Assembly: GCF_000196135.1 (NCBI RefSeq)
Contig: NC_005090.1
Span: 568,001-632,000, forward strand
DNA: 64,000 bases
Reading direction: 5' to 3'
DNA from: Wolinella succinogenes DSM 1740
GTDB taxonomy: Bacteria > Campylobacterota > Campylobacteria > Campylobacterales > Helicobacteraceae
Position 1 is the first letter of the stretch. Every line of letters starts with the position of its first letter. A program made the translations under genes and the position numbers. Positions 46,830-54,961 of the stretch are shown here, piece after piece. The notes beneath the pieces were generated by a model, which saw nothing but the letters and a program-made list of their open reading frames with translations, was not told the DNA's origin and ran no database searches.

Positions 46830-48071
46830 TTAGAGTTTTTTAAAGATAACGACTCCGTTGGTTCCACCAAAGCCAAAGGAGTTGCTCATGACCGTGGTGG
46901 GTTTGGCCTCTCTAGCGGTGTTGGGGATGTAATCTAGATCGCAATCAGGATCGGGGGTCTCGTAGTTGATAGTGGGGGGCAAAATTCCCTCTTGCATAGA
47001 CATAAGGGAGATGACTGCCTCAATCGCGCCCGCTGCACCAAGGCAGTGACCCGTTTGACCTTTGGTAGAGCTCACGGGGGGAACGGCCTCTTTGGAACCA
47101 AAAGCACTTTTGAGAGCCATTGTCTCATACATATCGTTGTATTTGGTGCTGGTGCCATGAGCGTTGACATAATCAATGGAGGTGTTTGCCATCCTGAGGG
47201 CGGCCCTCATCGCTCTTAGCGCGCCTTCACCCTCGGGAGCGGGGGTGGTGATGTGGTTGGCATCGCCGCTTTCACCAAATCCGATGAGCTCGCCATAGAT
47301 AGTGGCTCCACGCTTTTTGGCCGCTTCATACTCTTCGAGCACTAAGGAGGCGGCTCCTTCGCCCATGACAAAACCATTGCGATTTGCATCAAAAGGCCTA
47401 GAGGCTTTAAGCGGCTCATCGTTGAGGTCGCTTAGCGCTTTCATAGCGGCAAAGCCACCGATCCCTACAGCACAAATAGCCGCTTCGGAGGCAACCACGA
47501 GCATTCGATCGGCACCATCAAGCATGATGGTTTTGGCCGCTTCGATGATGGCGTGAGTTCCTGCGGCGCAAGCTGTGACGCTTGAGAGGTTGGGGCCTTT
47601 GACGCCATAATCAATCGAGACAAACCCCCCTAGCATATTCACCAAGGAAGAGGGAATGAAGAAAGGAGAGATTCTCTTGGGGCCGCGTTCGGCGTTGATG
47701 ACAGAGTTTTTTTCGATGTTTTGAAGCCCACCGATTCCTGAAGCAGAGCTAATCCCAAATCGATCGCCATCAATCTCAGGGAGAAGGCGGTGATCACTCC
47801 CTAAAAGACCCGAATCGTGCATTGCTTCATTGGCAGCTTTGATGCCAAGTTGAATGAATCGATCGGCTTTTTTGACCTCCTTGGGATCCATGACAAGACT
47901 GGGGTCAAAATCGGTGATTTCCGCGGCGATTTTCACGGGAAAATCTTCCACGTCAAAGCAAGAGATTCTTTTAATTCCGCACTTTCCTTCAACGATAGCC
48001 TTAAAAGAATCTCCTCTGTTGTTGCCTAGTGCATTGATCATTCCGATGCCTGTCACGACGACTCTACGCAC
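46830..48071 (-). CDS. fabF: 3-Oxoacyl-[acyl-carrier-protein] synthase II
   Basis: FabF elongates acyl-ACP by condensation with malonyl-ACP. The 413-residue thiolase-fold enzyme has the Cys-His-His triad in VTACAAGTHA, NAHGTSTKYND and TGHCLGAAGAIE. The start MRRVVVTGIGMINALGN and the end SFGFGGTNGVVIF are standard. It lies between acpP and accA on the same strand. Confidence 0.96.
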   Translation of the reverse strand: MRRVVVTGIGMINALGNNRGDSFKAIVEGKCGIKRISCFDVEDFPVKIAAEITDFDPSLVMDPKEVKKADRFIQLGIKAANEAMHDSGLLGSDHRLLPEIDGDRFGISSASGIGGLQNIEKNSVINAERGPKRISPFFIPSSLVNMLGGFVSIDYGVKGPNLSSVTACAAGTHAIIEAAKTIMLDGADRMLVVASEAAICAVGIGGFAAMKALSDLNDEPLKASRPFDANRNGFVMGEGAASLVLEEYEAAKKRGATIYGELIGFGESGDANHITTPAPEGEGALRAMRAALRMANTSIDYVNAHGTSTKYNDMYETMALKSAFGSKEAVPPVSSTKGQTGHCLGAAGAIEAVISLMSMQEGILPPTINYETPDPDCDLDYIPNTAREAKPTTVMSNSFGFGGTNGVVIFKKL

Positions 48072-48104
48072 ATAATCTCCTTGGTTTTGTTTGGCTTTGA
48101 AGTT

Positions 48105-48132
48105 TTCAGAGCAGAGATGATTCTGCCCTGAA
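48105..48132 (-). other. Hairpin between acpP and fabF
   Basis: TTCAGAGCAGA and TCTGCCCTGAA form an 11-bp stem with one mismatch and a six-base loop. No T run follows on the minus strand, so it looks like an mRNA processing or attenuating stem rather than a full terminator. It could let acpP transcripts accumulate above fabF, as is usual for acyl carrier protein. Confidence 0.5.
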
Positions 48133-48152
48133 GGATAGAATGGGAGCAGGGG

Positions 48153-48383
48153 TTACTTGTTGGTTTCGATGTATCGAACCACATCGCCCACGGTAGCGAT
48201 TTTTTCGGCTTCCTCATCAGGAATCTCGATATTAAACTTCTCTTCGAGAGCCATGACAAGCTCAACCACATCCAAAGAGTCAGCCCCCAAATCTTCAACA
48301 AACTTGGATTCTTCCTTCACCTCTTCGGGGTTGACATTGAGCTGTTCGACCACGACTTCTTTAATATCATCAAAAATAGCCAT
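48153..48383 (-). CDS. acpP: Acyl carrier protein
   Basis: AcpP carries growing acyl chains. From the ATG at 48383 it has 76 residues, with AAAGGAG upstream; an earlier in-frame start would add 16 residues not found in the family. The phosphopantetheine site is [12 protein letters not shown]. The protein is acidic, as expected. It lies between fabG and fabF. Confidence 0.97.
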   Translation of the reverse strand: MAIFDDIKEVVVEQLNVNPEEVKEESKFVEDLGADSLDVVELVMALEEKFNIEIPDEEAEKIATVGDVVRYIETNK

Positions 48384-48469
48384 AATTATTTCTCCTTTGA
48401 ATTCATTGAGCAATTGCGCCATTGTAACCAAAAATTTCTTAAAACGTATTCACCAAAGAGGCAAAAAAG

Positions 48470-49213
48470 CTACATATAAAGACCGCCATTAACCTTGAGA
48501 ATCTCGCCAGTGATGTAGCTGGAGTAGTCGCTCAAAAGATAGGCAACGGCATGAGCGATCTCTTTAGAATCGCCAAAACGCCCTAGAGGAATATTTTTGA
48601 TGTAGGCCTCTTTGACCTCCTCTTTGAGCCCATGCGTCATATCCGTTTGGATGAATCCTGGGGTGACGCAGTTGAATCGGACATTTCTAGGAGCGCCCTC
48701 AAAGGCAAAGGATTTGGTCATGGCGATCATGCCTCCTTTGCTGGCTGAGTAGTTGGTCTGCCCTGCATTTCCCCTCTCTCCAACGATAGAGGAGATATTA
48801 ACCACGCTTCCAAAGCGTTGCTTGCTCATGCTCTTAAGGGCTTCGCGGCTTCCGATAAAAGCCGAAGTGAGGTTGGCCTCAATCACGGAGCGAAACTCTT
48901 CGGTCTTCATTCGAATGGCGAGTTTGTCGTTGGTGATTCCTGCGTTGTTGACGAGGTAAGCGAGCTCTCCATCAGCATCAATGATGGTCTTAATTCCACT
49001 GATGAAAGCCTCTTCATCGGTGGCATCAAAAGAGATAACTGCCGCTTGCCCCCCCTTGGCCTCAATCTCTGCTTTGAGCTCATCGGCTAGGGAGCTTTGG
49101 CTTCGGTAATTGATCCAGACTTTGAGGCCCATTTCGGCCAAAACTCGTGCAATATCGGCTCCGATTCCTCGGCTAGAGCCCGTGATGAGGACATTTTTTC
49201 CGCTGAATTTCAT
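48470..49213 (-). CDS. fabG: 3-Oxoacyl-[acyl-carrier-protein] reductase
   Basis: FabG reduces 3-oxoacyl-ACP with NADPH. The 247-residue short-chain dehydrogenase has the cofactor motif ITGSSRGIGADIA, NNAGITND, and the catalytic Ser/Tyr/Lys in NISSIVGERGNAGQTNYSASKGG, shown partly. The ending GEILKVNGGLYM is typical. It is first in the fabG-acpP-fabF-accA run. Confidence 0.95.
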   Translation of the reverse strand: MKFSGKNVLITGSSRGIGADIARVLAEMGLKVWINYRSQSSLADELKAEIEAKGGQAAVISFDATDEEAFISGIKTIIDADGELAYLVNNAGITNDKLAIRMKTEEFRSVIEANLTSAFIGSREALKSMSKQRFGSVVNISSIVGERGNAGQTNYSASKGGMIAMTKSFAFEGAPRNVRFNCVTPGFIQTDMTHGLKEEVKEAYIKNIPLGRFGDSKEIAHAVAYLLSDYSSYITGEILKVNGGLYM

Positions 49214-49323
49214 AAAACAGAATCCTTATTTATAAATTTTAAGGTGAGGTCTCATCTTGAAACAGAGAGAAGTTGAAGGGTAAATTTTATCTTAAAGGAG
49301 CTTTTGGAAGATTAAGGAGAGGA

Positions 49324-49357
49324 GTGATCCTCGACCCATCTAGGGCTTGAGGATCAC
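49324..49357 (-). terminator. Hairpin downstream of rpsU
   Basis: GTGATCCTC and GAGGATCAC form a perfect 9-bp stem around a 16-base loop that contains a further CCC/GGG pairing. It begins nine bases after the rpsU stop on the minus strand. There is no adjacent T run, so the strength is uncertain. Confidence 0.55.
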
Positions 49358-49365
49358 ATCTGTAT

Positions 49366-49578
49366 TTATAGTCTGGATTCGTATCGGCGTAGCATATAAA
49401 GTCTTTTGAGCATCTTTTTGCGCGCGTTGATCTTCTGCTTTTTTCGCTTCTCGGTCATCGGCTCGAAAAATCTTCTAGCGCGGCACTCCGTCACGATCAG
49501 GTTTCGGTCGGCCTGCTTTTTGAATTTTCGATAAGCTTCTTCAAAAGACTCTTGCTCTCTAGCTTTGACTCCTGGCAT
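49366..49578 (-). CDS. rpsU: 30S ribosomal protein S21
   Basis: The protein has 70 residues, small and very basic. [19 protein letters not shown] at the start and the Arg/Lys-rich end ([16 protein letters not shown]) match S21, which aids mRNA selection on the 30S subunit. It has its own promoter on the minus strand and is separated from fabG by a hairpin. Confidence 0.96.
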   Translation of the reverse strand: MPGVKAREQESFEEAYRKFKKQADRNLIVTECRARRFFEPMTEKRKKQKINARKKMLKRLYMLRRYESRL

Positions 49579-49628
49579 CTATAAATCACCACCTTTTCTT
49601 TTTTGAATATATTTTTGGAGAAGCGCGG

Positions 49629-49656
49629 ATTATATCCAAGAATCACTAAACTCCAA
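49629..49656 (-). promoter_or_regulatory. rpsU promoter
   Basis: Read on the minus strand, TTGGAG (49656-49651) and a perfect TATAAT (49634-49629) are 16 bases apart, about 50 bases before the rpsU start. Both the hexamers and the position fit a housekeeping promoter. Confidence 0.65.
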
Positions 49657-49704
49657 CTGAGACAAAAAGTAAAAGAATATTTTAACGAACAAATGAAGAA
49701 ATGT

Positions 49705-49733
49705 TTGATTTTTTTCGTCAAAAGTAGTATAGT
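49705..49733 (+). promoter_or_regulatory. Promoter of the regulator-ccoG unit
   Basis: TTGATT (49705-49710) and TATAGT (49728-49733) are exactly 17 bases apart on the plus strand, about 65 bases before the regulator's ATG. It is divergent from the rpsU promoter. It is the only good promoter before the seven-gene unit that ends at 55920. Confidence 0.65.
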
Positions 49734-49797
49734 TTCCGCCAACTTTCCTTAAATAATTTTTCTTATCCAATAAATTCAACTATAAGTGTGGATTTTG

Positions 49798-50418
49798 ATG
49801 CCAAAAAGCGACTTCAAGAAGAGAGTCTTCGTCCTCTATCGCACCGCCTCCTTCTATGAGCCCCTCAGCGTGCAAGAATCAGAAAACACTCGATACGCCA
49901 AGGAGGGGGGATATTTCATCGATTCGATATTCACCTGCTTTTCCACTCCCTCCAAAACCCTCTCCCATCGCGCCTCTTTACTTGAATATATTGAAAAGCT
50001 TCCGCTTAAAAGCCCTGTGATTGCCTATGACCTCTGGGTGCTGAGCGAGCGAGTGGGTGAGGTGATTCATCTTTTAAAGTGCCTCTTTGCTAGGGAGGCG
50101 CGACTCTATCTGACGCGCCCCAAGCTTTGGCTCTCCAAAGAGAGCGAGGCAAGCGTGGTGATTGAGCTGCTCAATTCCATGCGAGAGACCAATATCGCCG
50201 CAGATAAAAAAGGACGCTGCGGGAGACCTCAGGGGAGTGTCTCGCTCTCTAAGTATGATCCATTAAGAATCGAGATCATTCGTTTGCTGCAATCCAAGGT
50301 GACGCTGAGTGAGATCGCTAGGAAGCTAGGAATCAGCCGAAGCTCACTAGGGGATTATGTCAAATCTCGCAAACTCAAAGAGATTGCCATTTCTCTAGAG
50401 CCCAACCAACCAATCTAA
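49798..50418 (+). CDS. Resolvase-like DNA-binding protein without the catalytic serine
   Basis: About 206 residues; I use the ATG at 49798 over the GTG at 49786. The N-terminal 130 residues follow the fold of a serine recombinase: VFVLYRTASFYEPLSVQES, then SHRASLLEYIEKL, VIAYDLWVLSERVGEVIHLL and ARLYLTR. In real resolvases the first strand ends YxRVST with the nucleophilic Ser. Here it reads YRTAS, and the usual DRLGRS is DLWVLSER, so recombination should not occur. The end carries GRCGRPQGS and a Hin-like helix-turn-helix, LSEIARKLGISRSSLGDYV. It is followed by ccoG after 11 bases and is probably a transcription regulator of that unit. Confidence 0.72.
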   Translation: MPKSDFKKRVFVLYRTASFYEPLSVQESENTRYAKEGGYFIDSIFTCFSTPSKTLSHRASLLEYIEKLPLKSPVIAYDLWVLSERVGEVIHLLKCLFAREARLYLTRPKLWLSKESEASVVIELLNSMRETNIAADKKGRCGRPQGSVSLSKYDPLRIEIIRLLQSKVTLSEIARKLGISRSSLGDYVKSRKLKEIAISLEPNQPI

Positions 50419-50429
50419 AAGGAGAGAAT

Positions 50430-51818
50430 ATGAGTCAAAGTTCATGTGAAGAAACCTCTTGCAGTGGGACTCCCTACTACAAGAAGCGCTATTGGGTTTT
50501 CGCCCTCATCACGCTCGTAGCGATGGGATTGCCCTTTATACAAATCGATGGGAATCAGCTCTTTTTGCTCTCATTTGATAAAAAGCAGCTGCACCTGCTT
50601 GGAGTCGCTTTTGATATGCAAGAGCTCTACTTGATGCCCTTTTTGTTGATGCTGCTTTTCCTTGGAATCTTTTTTGTTACCACCTTGGCAGGACGCGTAT
50701 GGTGTGGTTGGGGCTGTCCTCAAACCATCTTTCGAGTGATCTATCGAGATGTTATTGAGACGAAACTTCTAGGGCTTCGCAAGAGAATCGACAATAAACA
50801 GCAAGAGCCTGATATGAGTTTGCCCATTAATAAACTCAAAAAAGGGGCGGCGCTTCTCATCTGGATCGGAATCTCTGTGGTTGCGGCCTCCAACTTCTTG
50901 TGGTATTTTATCCCCCCTGCGGACTTTTTTACTTATCTCTCTAATCCCGCTGAACACACGATTTTGATCACTTTTTTGGCGGTATTGGTGGCGGTCATGG
51001 TCTTTGACATCATCTTTATTAAAGAGAATTTCTGTGTCTATATGTGCCCCTATAGCCGTGTGCAGTCGGTGCTCTACGATAATGACACCATCATGACGGT
51101 TTATGACTATGAGCGTGGCGGAAAAGTGTTTGACCCCAAGGGAATCAAACTTTGGAAGAAGCCCGAAACTCCTAACGCGGAGTGCACAGGGTGCGAGCTT
51201 TGCGTGAAGGTCTGCCCCACGCACATTGATATTCGTAAAGGGATGCAGCTAGAGTGCATCAACTGTTTGGAGTGTGCAGATGCTTGCACCAAAGTGATGG
51301 GCAAACTTGGCAAAGAGAGCCTCATTGGCTGGACCTCGCCTCAGGCAGTAGAGACGCGAGAGAAGGTGCGCTATTTCCGATTCCGAACCATTGCCTACAT
51401 GGTCGCTCTTGTCATCGTGATGGGCGCTTTGGTGGTGATGAGCGGCAAGAAAGAACATATGCTGCTTAACATTAACCGAACAACTGAACTGTATAGTATT
51501 AAAGAACAGGGGATGGTCGAAAACTCTTATGTTTTCCTCTTCCAAAACACTGACAAAGTGGCGCATGACTACTATTTTGAGATTTTGGATAATCCTAAAA
51601 TCAAAATCAAACGCCCTGAAGAGCCCTTTACCCTAGAACCCGGTAAAAAGGTGAAGAAAGTGGTAGTGCTTTATACCGAAGAGCGACTCTCTGAGGATGG
51701 GCGCAAAGACACGCCCGTGCCGATCAAAATCCATGCCTATGCGCTGGATAAAAAAGAGGAGATCAGCGTCTTTAGAGATAGCGTGTTTGTCTATCCTCGA
51801 ATCGATCTCATCCATTAA
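50430..51818 (+). CDS. ccoG: Cytochrome oxidase accessory protein CcoG
   Basis: CcoG supports assembly of cbb3-type cytochrome oxidase; it has been described as a copper(II) reductase in purple bacteria. The 462-residue protein has about five membrane helices. RVWCGWGCPQTIFR is near residue 90. The ferredoxin-like part holds two Cys clusters (CTGCELCVKVCPTHI and CINCLECADACTKV, about 254-295) for two [4Fe-4S] centres. The C-terminal 110 residues form an Ig-like periplasmic domain. The ccoNOPQ structural genes are not in this window. It is the second gene of a seven-gene unit. Confidence 0.94.
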   Translation: MSQSSCEETSCSGTPYYKKRYWVFALITLVAMGLPFIQIDGNQLFLLSFDKKQLHLLGVAFDMQELYLMPFLLMLLFLGIFFVTTLAGRVWCGWGCPQTIFRVIYRDVIETKLLGLRKRIDNKQQEPDMSLPINKLKKGAALLIWIGISVVAASNFLWYFIPPADFFTYLSNPAEHTILITFLAVLVAVMVFDIIFIKENFCVYMCPYSRVQSVLYDNDTIMTVYDYERGGKVFDPKGIKLWKKPETPNAECTGCELCVKVCPTHIDIRKGMQLECINCLECADACTKVMGKLGKESLIGWTSPQAVETREKVRYFRFRTIAYMVALVIVMGALVVMSGKKEHMLLNINRTTELYSIKEQGMVENSYVFLFQNTDKVAHDYYFEILDNPKIKIKRPEEPFTLEPGKKVKKVVVLYTEERLSEDGRKDTPVPIKIHAYALDKKEEISVFRDSVFVYPRIDLIH

Positions 51819-51826
51819 GGGAATTT

Positions 51827-52795
51827 ATGGACCACACTTCTGTTCAGTCTGAGAGTCGAATCGCCCATTTCCCCATCATGTTCTTTGCAGTCGTGATGGG
51901 CTTTGGGGGGATTTCTGTCGCCTATTTTAAAGCACATGAGATTTTGGGGATTCCTCTTTTGGTTTTTGAGGGACTAAGAGCGCTCACTTCGCTCCTGTTT
52001 TTGGTAGTTTTCTCTCTATATGCCATGAAGTTTTTAACCCATCGGGCGGGAGCAAAAAAAGAGTTTTCTCACCCCATCCGTATCAATTTTTTTGCCGCCT
52101 TCTCCATCGCGCTATTGCTTTTAGCGATTCTTTGGAGGGGCGTTCCTTCTCTTGGGGGTTCCCTTTTTTGGTTAGGGGCGGGGGTGCATACCTTTTTGAC
52201 CTTTTACACGGTGAGCTTTTGGATCAACAACAACTTTGAGATCACGCACAGCAATCCCGCGTGGTTTATCCCTATTGTGGGGAATCTCATTGTGCCCGTG
52301 GCGGGGGATGGGATGGCGAGCGCTACCTTTTTGGGCTACTATTTTGCCATTGGGATCTTTTTTTGGGTGGTGCTTTTCACGGTGGTCTTTTATCGTATTA
52401 TCTTCCACAACCAGCTTCCTCAAAAATTCATGCCCACCCTTTTTATCTTTATTGCACCCCCTGCGGTTGGGTTTTTGGCTTATCTTAAAGTGGGAGGGGG
52501 CTTTGATCTTTTTGCGCAGTTTCTGCTCAACCTTGCTCTCTTTTTTGCCTTTTTGCTGCTTTTTATGTATAAGAACTTTATGAAACTTCAGTTTTTTATC
52601 TCTTGGTGGGCGTTCACCTTTCCCATGGCCGCGCTCACCATCGCCCTTTTGGTTGCTTATGAGAAAAGCCATGAGGCGGTCTATTTGCACCTTGGCGAGC
52701 TCTTTTTACTCTTTGCCACCCTCTTGGTGGCGGGAGTGAGCGTGAAGACGCTCCGTCATATTTACAAGAGAGAGATTTGTGTCATTGAGGAGTAG
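51827..52795 (+). CDS. SLAC1/TehA-type transport protein
   Basis: The protein has 322 residues and ten hydrophobic helices, starting after IAHFPIMFFAVVMGFGG, a typical beginning of the TehA/SLAC1 (C4-dicarboxylate/anion) family. NPAWFIPIVGNLIVPVAG is the conserved mid-part. Relatives conduct small anions or tellurite-related ions. It lies eight bases after ccoG and 11 bases before the small unknown gene, all on the same strand. The substrate is unknown here. Confidence 0.82.
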   Translation: MDHTSVQSESRIAHFPIMFFAVVMGFGGISVAYFKAHEILGIPLLVFEGLRALTSLLFLVVFSLYAMKFLTHRAGAKKEFSHPIRINFFAAFSIALLLLAILWRGVPSLGGSLFWLGAGVHTFLTFYTVSFWINNNFEITHSNPAWFIPIVGNLIVPVAGDGMASATFLGYYFAIGIFFWVVLFTVVFYRIIFHNQLPQKFMPTLFIFIAPPAVGFLAYLKVGGGFDLFAQFLLNLALFFAFLLLFMYKNFMKLQFFISWWAFTFPMAALTIALLVAYEKSHEAVYLHLGELFLLFATLLVAGVSVKTLRHIYKREICVIEE

Positions 52796-52806
52796 GAGGG
52801 ATTGGC

Positions 52807-53124
52807 GTGTGGGTTAGGAGAGAGTGGCGAATCTTGCTTCGTGTTTTGGGGCTGCTTGGCTTTTTGGTGCTTTTAGCCTCTCTTCACGCCTTTGTCACCC
52901 AAGATTCTTTAGCAGGAGAATCGCGGCTCAAAGGGGGGGTAGGTTCTGAGCTGTTTCCCAAAGGGAGCGCCTTTGCTTCAGACGCGCTTCACACACGATT
53001 TTTTCCCTATGCCGACAGGATGGGCGGGCATGCCACCTATCCTGCCTCGCTCGACCCTTTTTTTAGCTCCTTTGTCTACTCCCCTTTTGCCCTTCCTAAT
53101 CCCGCTTCTAAGGTCTATCCGTGA
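52807..53124 (+). CDS. Small membrane-anchored periplasmic protein of unknown function
   Basis: The protein has 105 residues from a GTG at 52807, seven bases after GGAGGG. An N-terminal anchor (ILLRVLGLLGFLVLLASLHAF) is followed by about 75 residues without cysteines but with several His, Tyr and Phe residues: TRFFPYADRMGGHATYP, DPFFSSFVYSPF. I do not recognise the family. It overlaps the ABC permease gene (GTGA), so it is produced with it. It could be the periplasmic partner of that transporter. Confidence 0.6.
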   Translation: MWVRREWRILLRVLGLLGFLVLLASLHAFVTQDSLAGESRLKGGVGSELFPKGSAFASDALHTRFFPYADRMGGHATYPASLDPFFSSFVYSPFALPNPASKVYP

Positions 53125-54302
53125 GTTTTAATCCTTCGCTTATCGCCCTCTCTATCGCCTCTTTGAGGCGGAGGGCGCTTAAGAATCTTTCGCTTTTAAT
53201 CGCCCTGGTGATCGTGATTTTCACGGCCTCTTCGATTCTTTTCACCGCCGATTCTATCCAAAGAGTCAACAAGGAGCAGATTGGACGACTGCCTGATATC
53301 ACGATGCAACGCATGGTGGGCGGGAGGCTAGAGACGATAGAAGAGGGTCGCGTGGATGAGCTTTTGGAGATTGAGGGAGTGGAATGGGCGATTGGGCGCA
53401 TTTGGGGTTACTACTTTTTTCCTCACGCAGGACTTCAAAATGGAGGGGCGAATTTCACTCTTCTTGGAATCGATCCTTATTATGGAAGCGAGGAGAATCA
53501 CCGCTTGCCCGAAGAGTTTTTAGAGATTTTGCCCCAAGAATCAGGGGTGATGCATGTGGGACTTGGGGTGAAGCGTGCGATGGAGAAGAGCTTCTCGCCC
53601 TCTAGTCTCGCCTTTGTTTCTCCGGGGGGAGAGCTTTGGCGCCTCAAGCTTGGCCTTGTTTTGGAGGAGGTGGGGCTTTATGATTTTATCCTTCTTCCCA
53701 AAGAGGAGGCGCGTGCTATTTTGGGTATGGAGGAGGGAAGGGTCACTGATATTGTGCTAAAAGTCTCCAATCCTAAAGAGGTCGCTACGATTGCCAGCAA
53801 ATTGATAGAACGCTACCCCGATAGTAAGATTCTCACCAAAGAGCAGATCACACTTGCCTATGAGTCGCTCATTGGCTATAAAAGTGGGCTCTTTTTGGCG
53901 CTTTTTATCACGGTTTTTTTGGCGATAGGTATTGTGATTTATGAGAAGGCGAGCGGAATAAGTGAGGAGGAGAGGAGAGAGATTTCACTCCAAAAGGCGA
54001 TTGGCTGGAGCGTGGGAGAGGTGATGACGCTGAAATTTTTAGAGCATGGATGGCTGATTCTCCTGGCGCTCTTTTTAGGGCTTTTAGGAGCCTACTTTTT
54101 TGTCTATGGGCTGGGTTCTCCCTATCTCAGTCAGATATTTATCAGCTCTTCTGATTTAGCGCTCCCTTTCTCCCCAAGGCTTGGCGCGGGATTTTTTGAG
54201 ATTCTCACCTATGGGCTTTTTGGGGCATTTCTCTATCTAAGCGCTGTGATGATTCCCGTTTGGCGTAGTGCTATGAGCGATGCGGGTGAGGTGATACGAT
54301 GA
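53121..54302 (+). CDS. FtsX/MacB-type ABC transporter permease
   Basis: The protein has 393 residues. Helix one lies at about 18-42, a large periplasmic domain of about 215 residues follows (LLEIEGVEWAIGRIWGYYFF), and three helices lie in the last 150 residues (LFLALFITVFLAIGIVIYE, WLILLALFLGLLGAYFF, LTYGLFGAFLYLSAVMIPV). This is the MacB/LolCE fold, mechanotransmission rather than import. A coupling helix with ERREISLQKAIGWS faces the ATPase. It starts with GTG overlapping the previous stop and ends in an ATGA overlap with the ATPase gene. Confidence 0.85.
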   Translation: MSFNPSLIALSIASLRRRALKNLSLLIALVIVIFTASSILFTADSIQRVNKEQIGRLPDITMQRMVGGRLETIEEGRVDELLEIEGVEWAIGRIWGYYFFPHAGLQNGGANFTLLGIDPYYGSEENHRLPEEFLEILPQESGVMHVGLGVKRAMEKSFSPSSLAFVSPGGELWRLKLGLVLEEVGLYDFILLPKEEARAILGMEEGRVTDIVLKVSNPKEVATIASKLIERYPDSKILTKEQITLAYESLIGYKSGLFLALFITVFLAIGIVIYEKASGISEEERREISLQKAIGWSVGEVMTLKFLEHGWLILLALFLGLLGAYFFVYGLGSPYLSQIFISSSDLALPFSPRLGAGFFEILTYGLFGAFLYLSAVMIPVWRSAMSDAGEVIR

Positions 54303-54961
54303 TTCTTCTAGATAGGGTGAGCAAGCGATTCTTGGATCGGAGTGGAGAGCGCGGGATTTTTGAGCTCTCCTTGGAGATCAAAGAGGGAGAGAGCTGCTTG
54401 CTTAGAGGGCCAAGCGGCAGCGGAAAAAGCACGCTTTTATCGCTCATCAGCGGAATTGCCCGTCCTAGTAATGGCGAGGTAAGCATCCAAGGTAAGCACC
54501 TCTCGCTCATGAGTGATCATTTTGCCACGCGATTTCGGTTGCTCCATATTGGGTTTATTTTCCAGAAATTTCACCTGATTCCCGATATGAGCGCCTTTGA
54601 GAATGTGGCTTTGGCTCTTGTGCCCCTTAATCTCTCTTCTAGAGAGCTTGATCGCAGGGTCTTTGGAATCTTGGAGCGATTCTTAATGAAAGAGAAGGCC
54701 TTTAGCCTCGCTAAAGATCTCTCTGGGGGTGAGCAGCAACGCGTGGCGATTGCTAGGGCGCTGGTGAATGAGCCCATGATTCTTTTAGCGGATGAGCCCA
54801 CTGCCAATTTGGATCCAAGCCTTAAAAAAGAGTTTTTGAGATTGCTTGGAGAGCTCAAGGGAGAGGGGAGGACACTCCTGGTGGCCTCGCATGATAGGGA
54901 GCTTTTAGAGGGGGGCTTTTTTGATCGTCAGATTGAGCTTTTAGAGGGGAGGCTGGTTTGA
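54299..54961 (+). CDS. LolD/MacB-type ABC transporter ATP-binding protein
   Basis: The protein has 220 residues. Walker A is GPSGSGKST, the signature is DLSGGEQQRVAIARAL, Walker B is ILLADEPTANLD, and the H-loop is VASHDRELL. It belongs to the LolD/FtsE/MacB subgroup that drives FtsX-type permeases. It overlaps the permease gene upstream and the 320-residue membrane protein gene downstream, so all three should act as one complex. Confidence 0.9.
   Translation: MILLDRVSKRFLDRSGERGIFELSLEIKEGESCLLRGPSGSGKSTLLSLISGIARPSNGEVSIQGKHLSLMSDHFATRFRLLHIGFIFQKFHLIPDMSAFENVALALVPLNLSSRELDRRVFGILERFLMKEKAFSLAKDLSGGEQQRVAIARALVNEPMILLADEPTANLDPSLKKEFLRLLGELKGEGRTLLVASHDRELLEGGFFDRQIELLEGRLV

Noticed and set aside
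49705-49721. FNR-like site TTGAT-N7-GTCAA before the ccoG unit
   Set aside because: FNR sites have four bases between half-sites; here there are seven, and the left half coincides with the -35 hexamer. Attractive because of ccoG, but the spacing does not fit.
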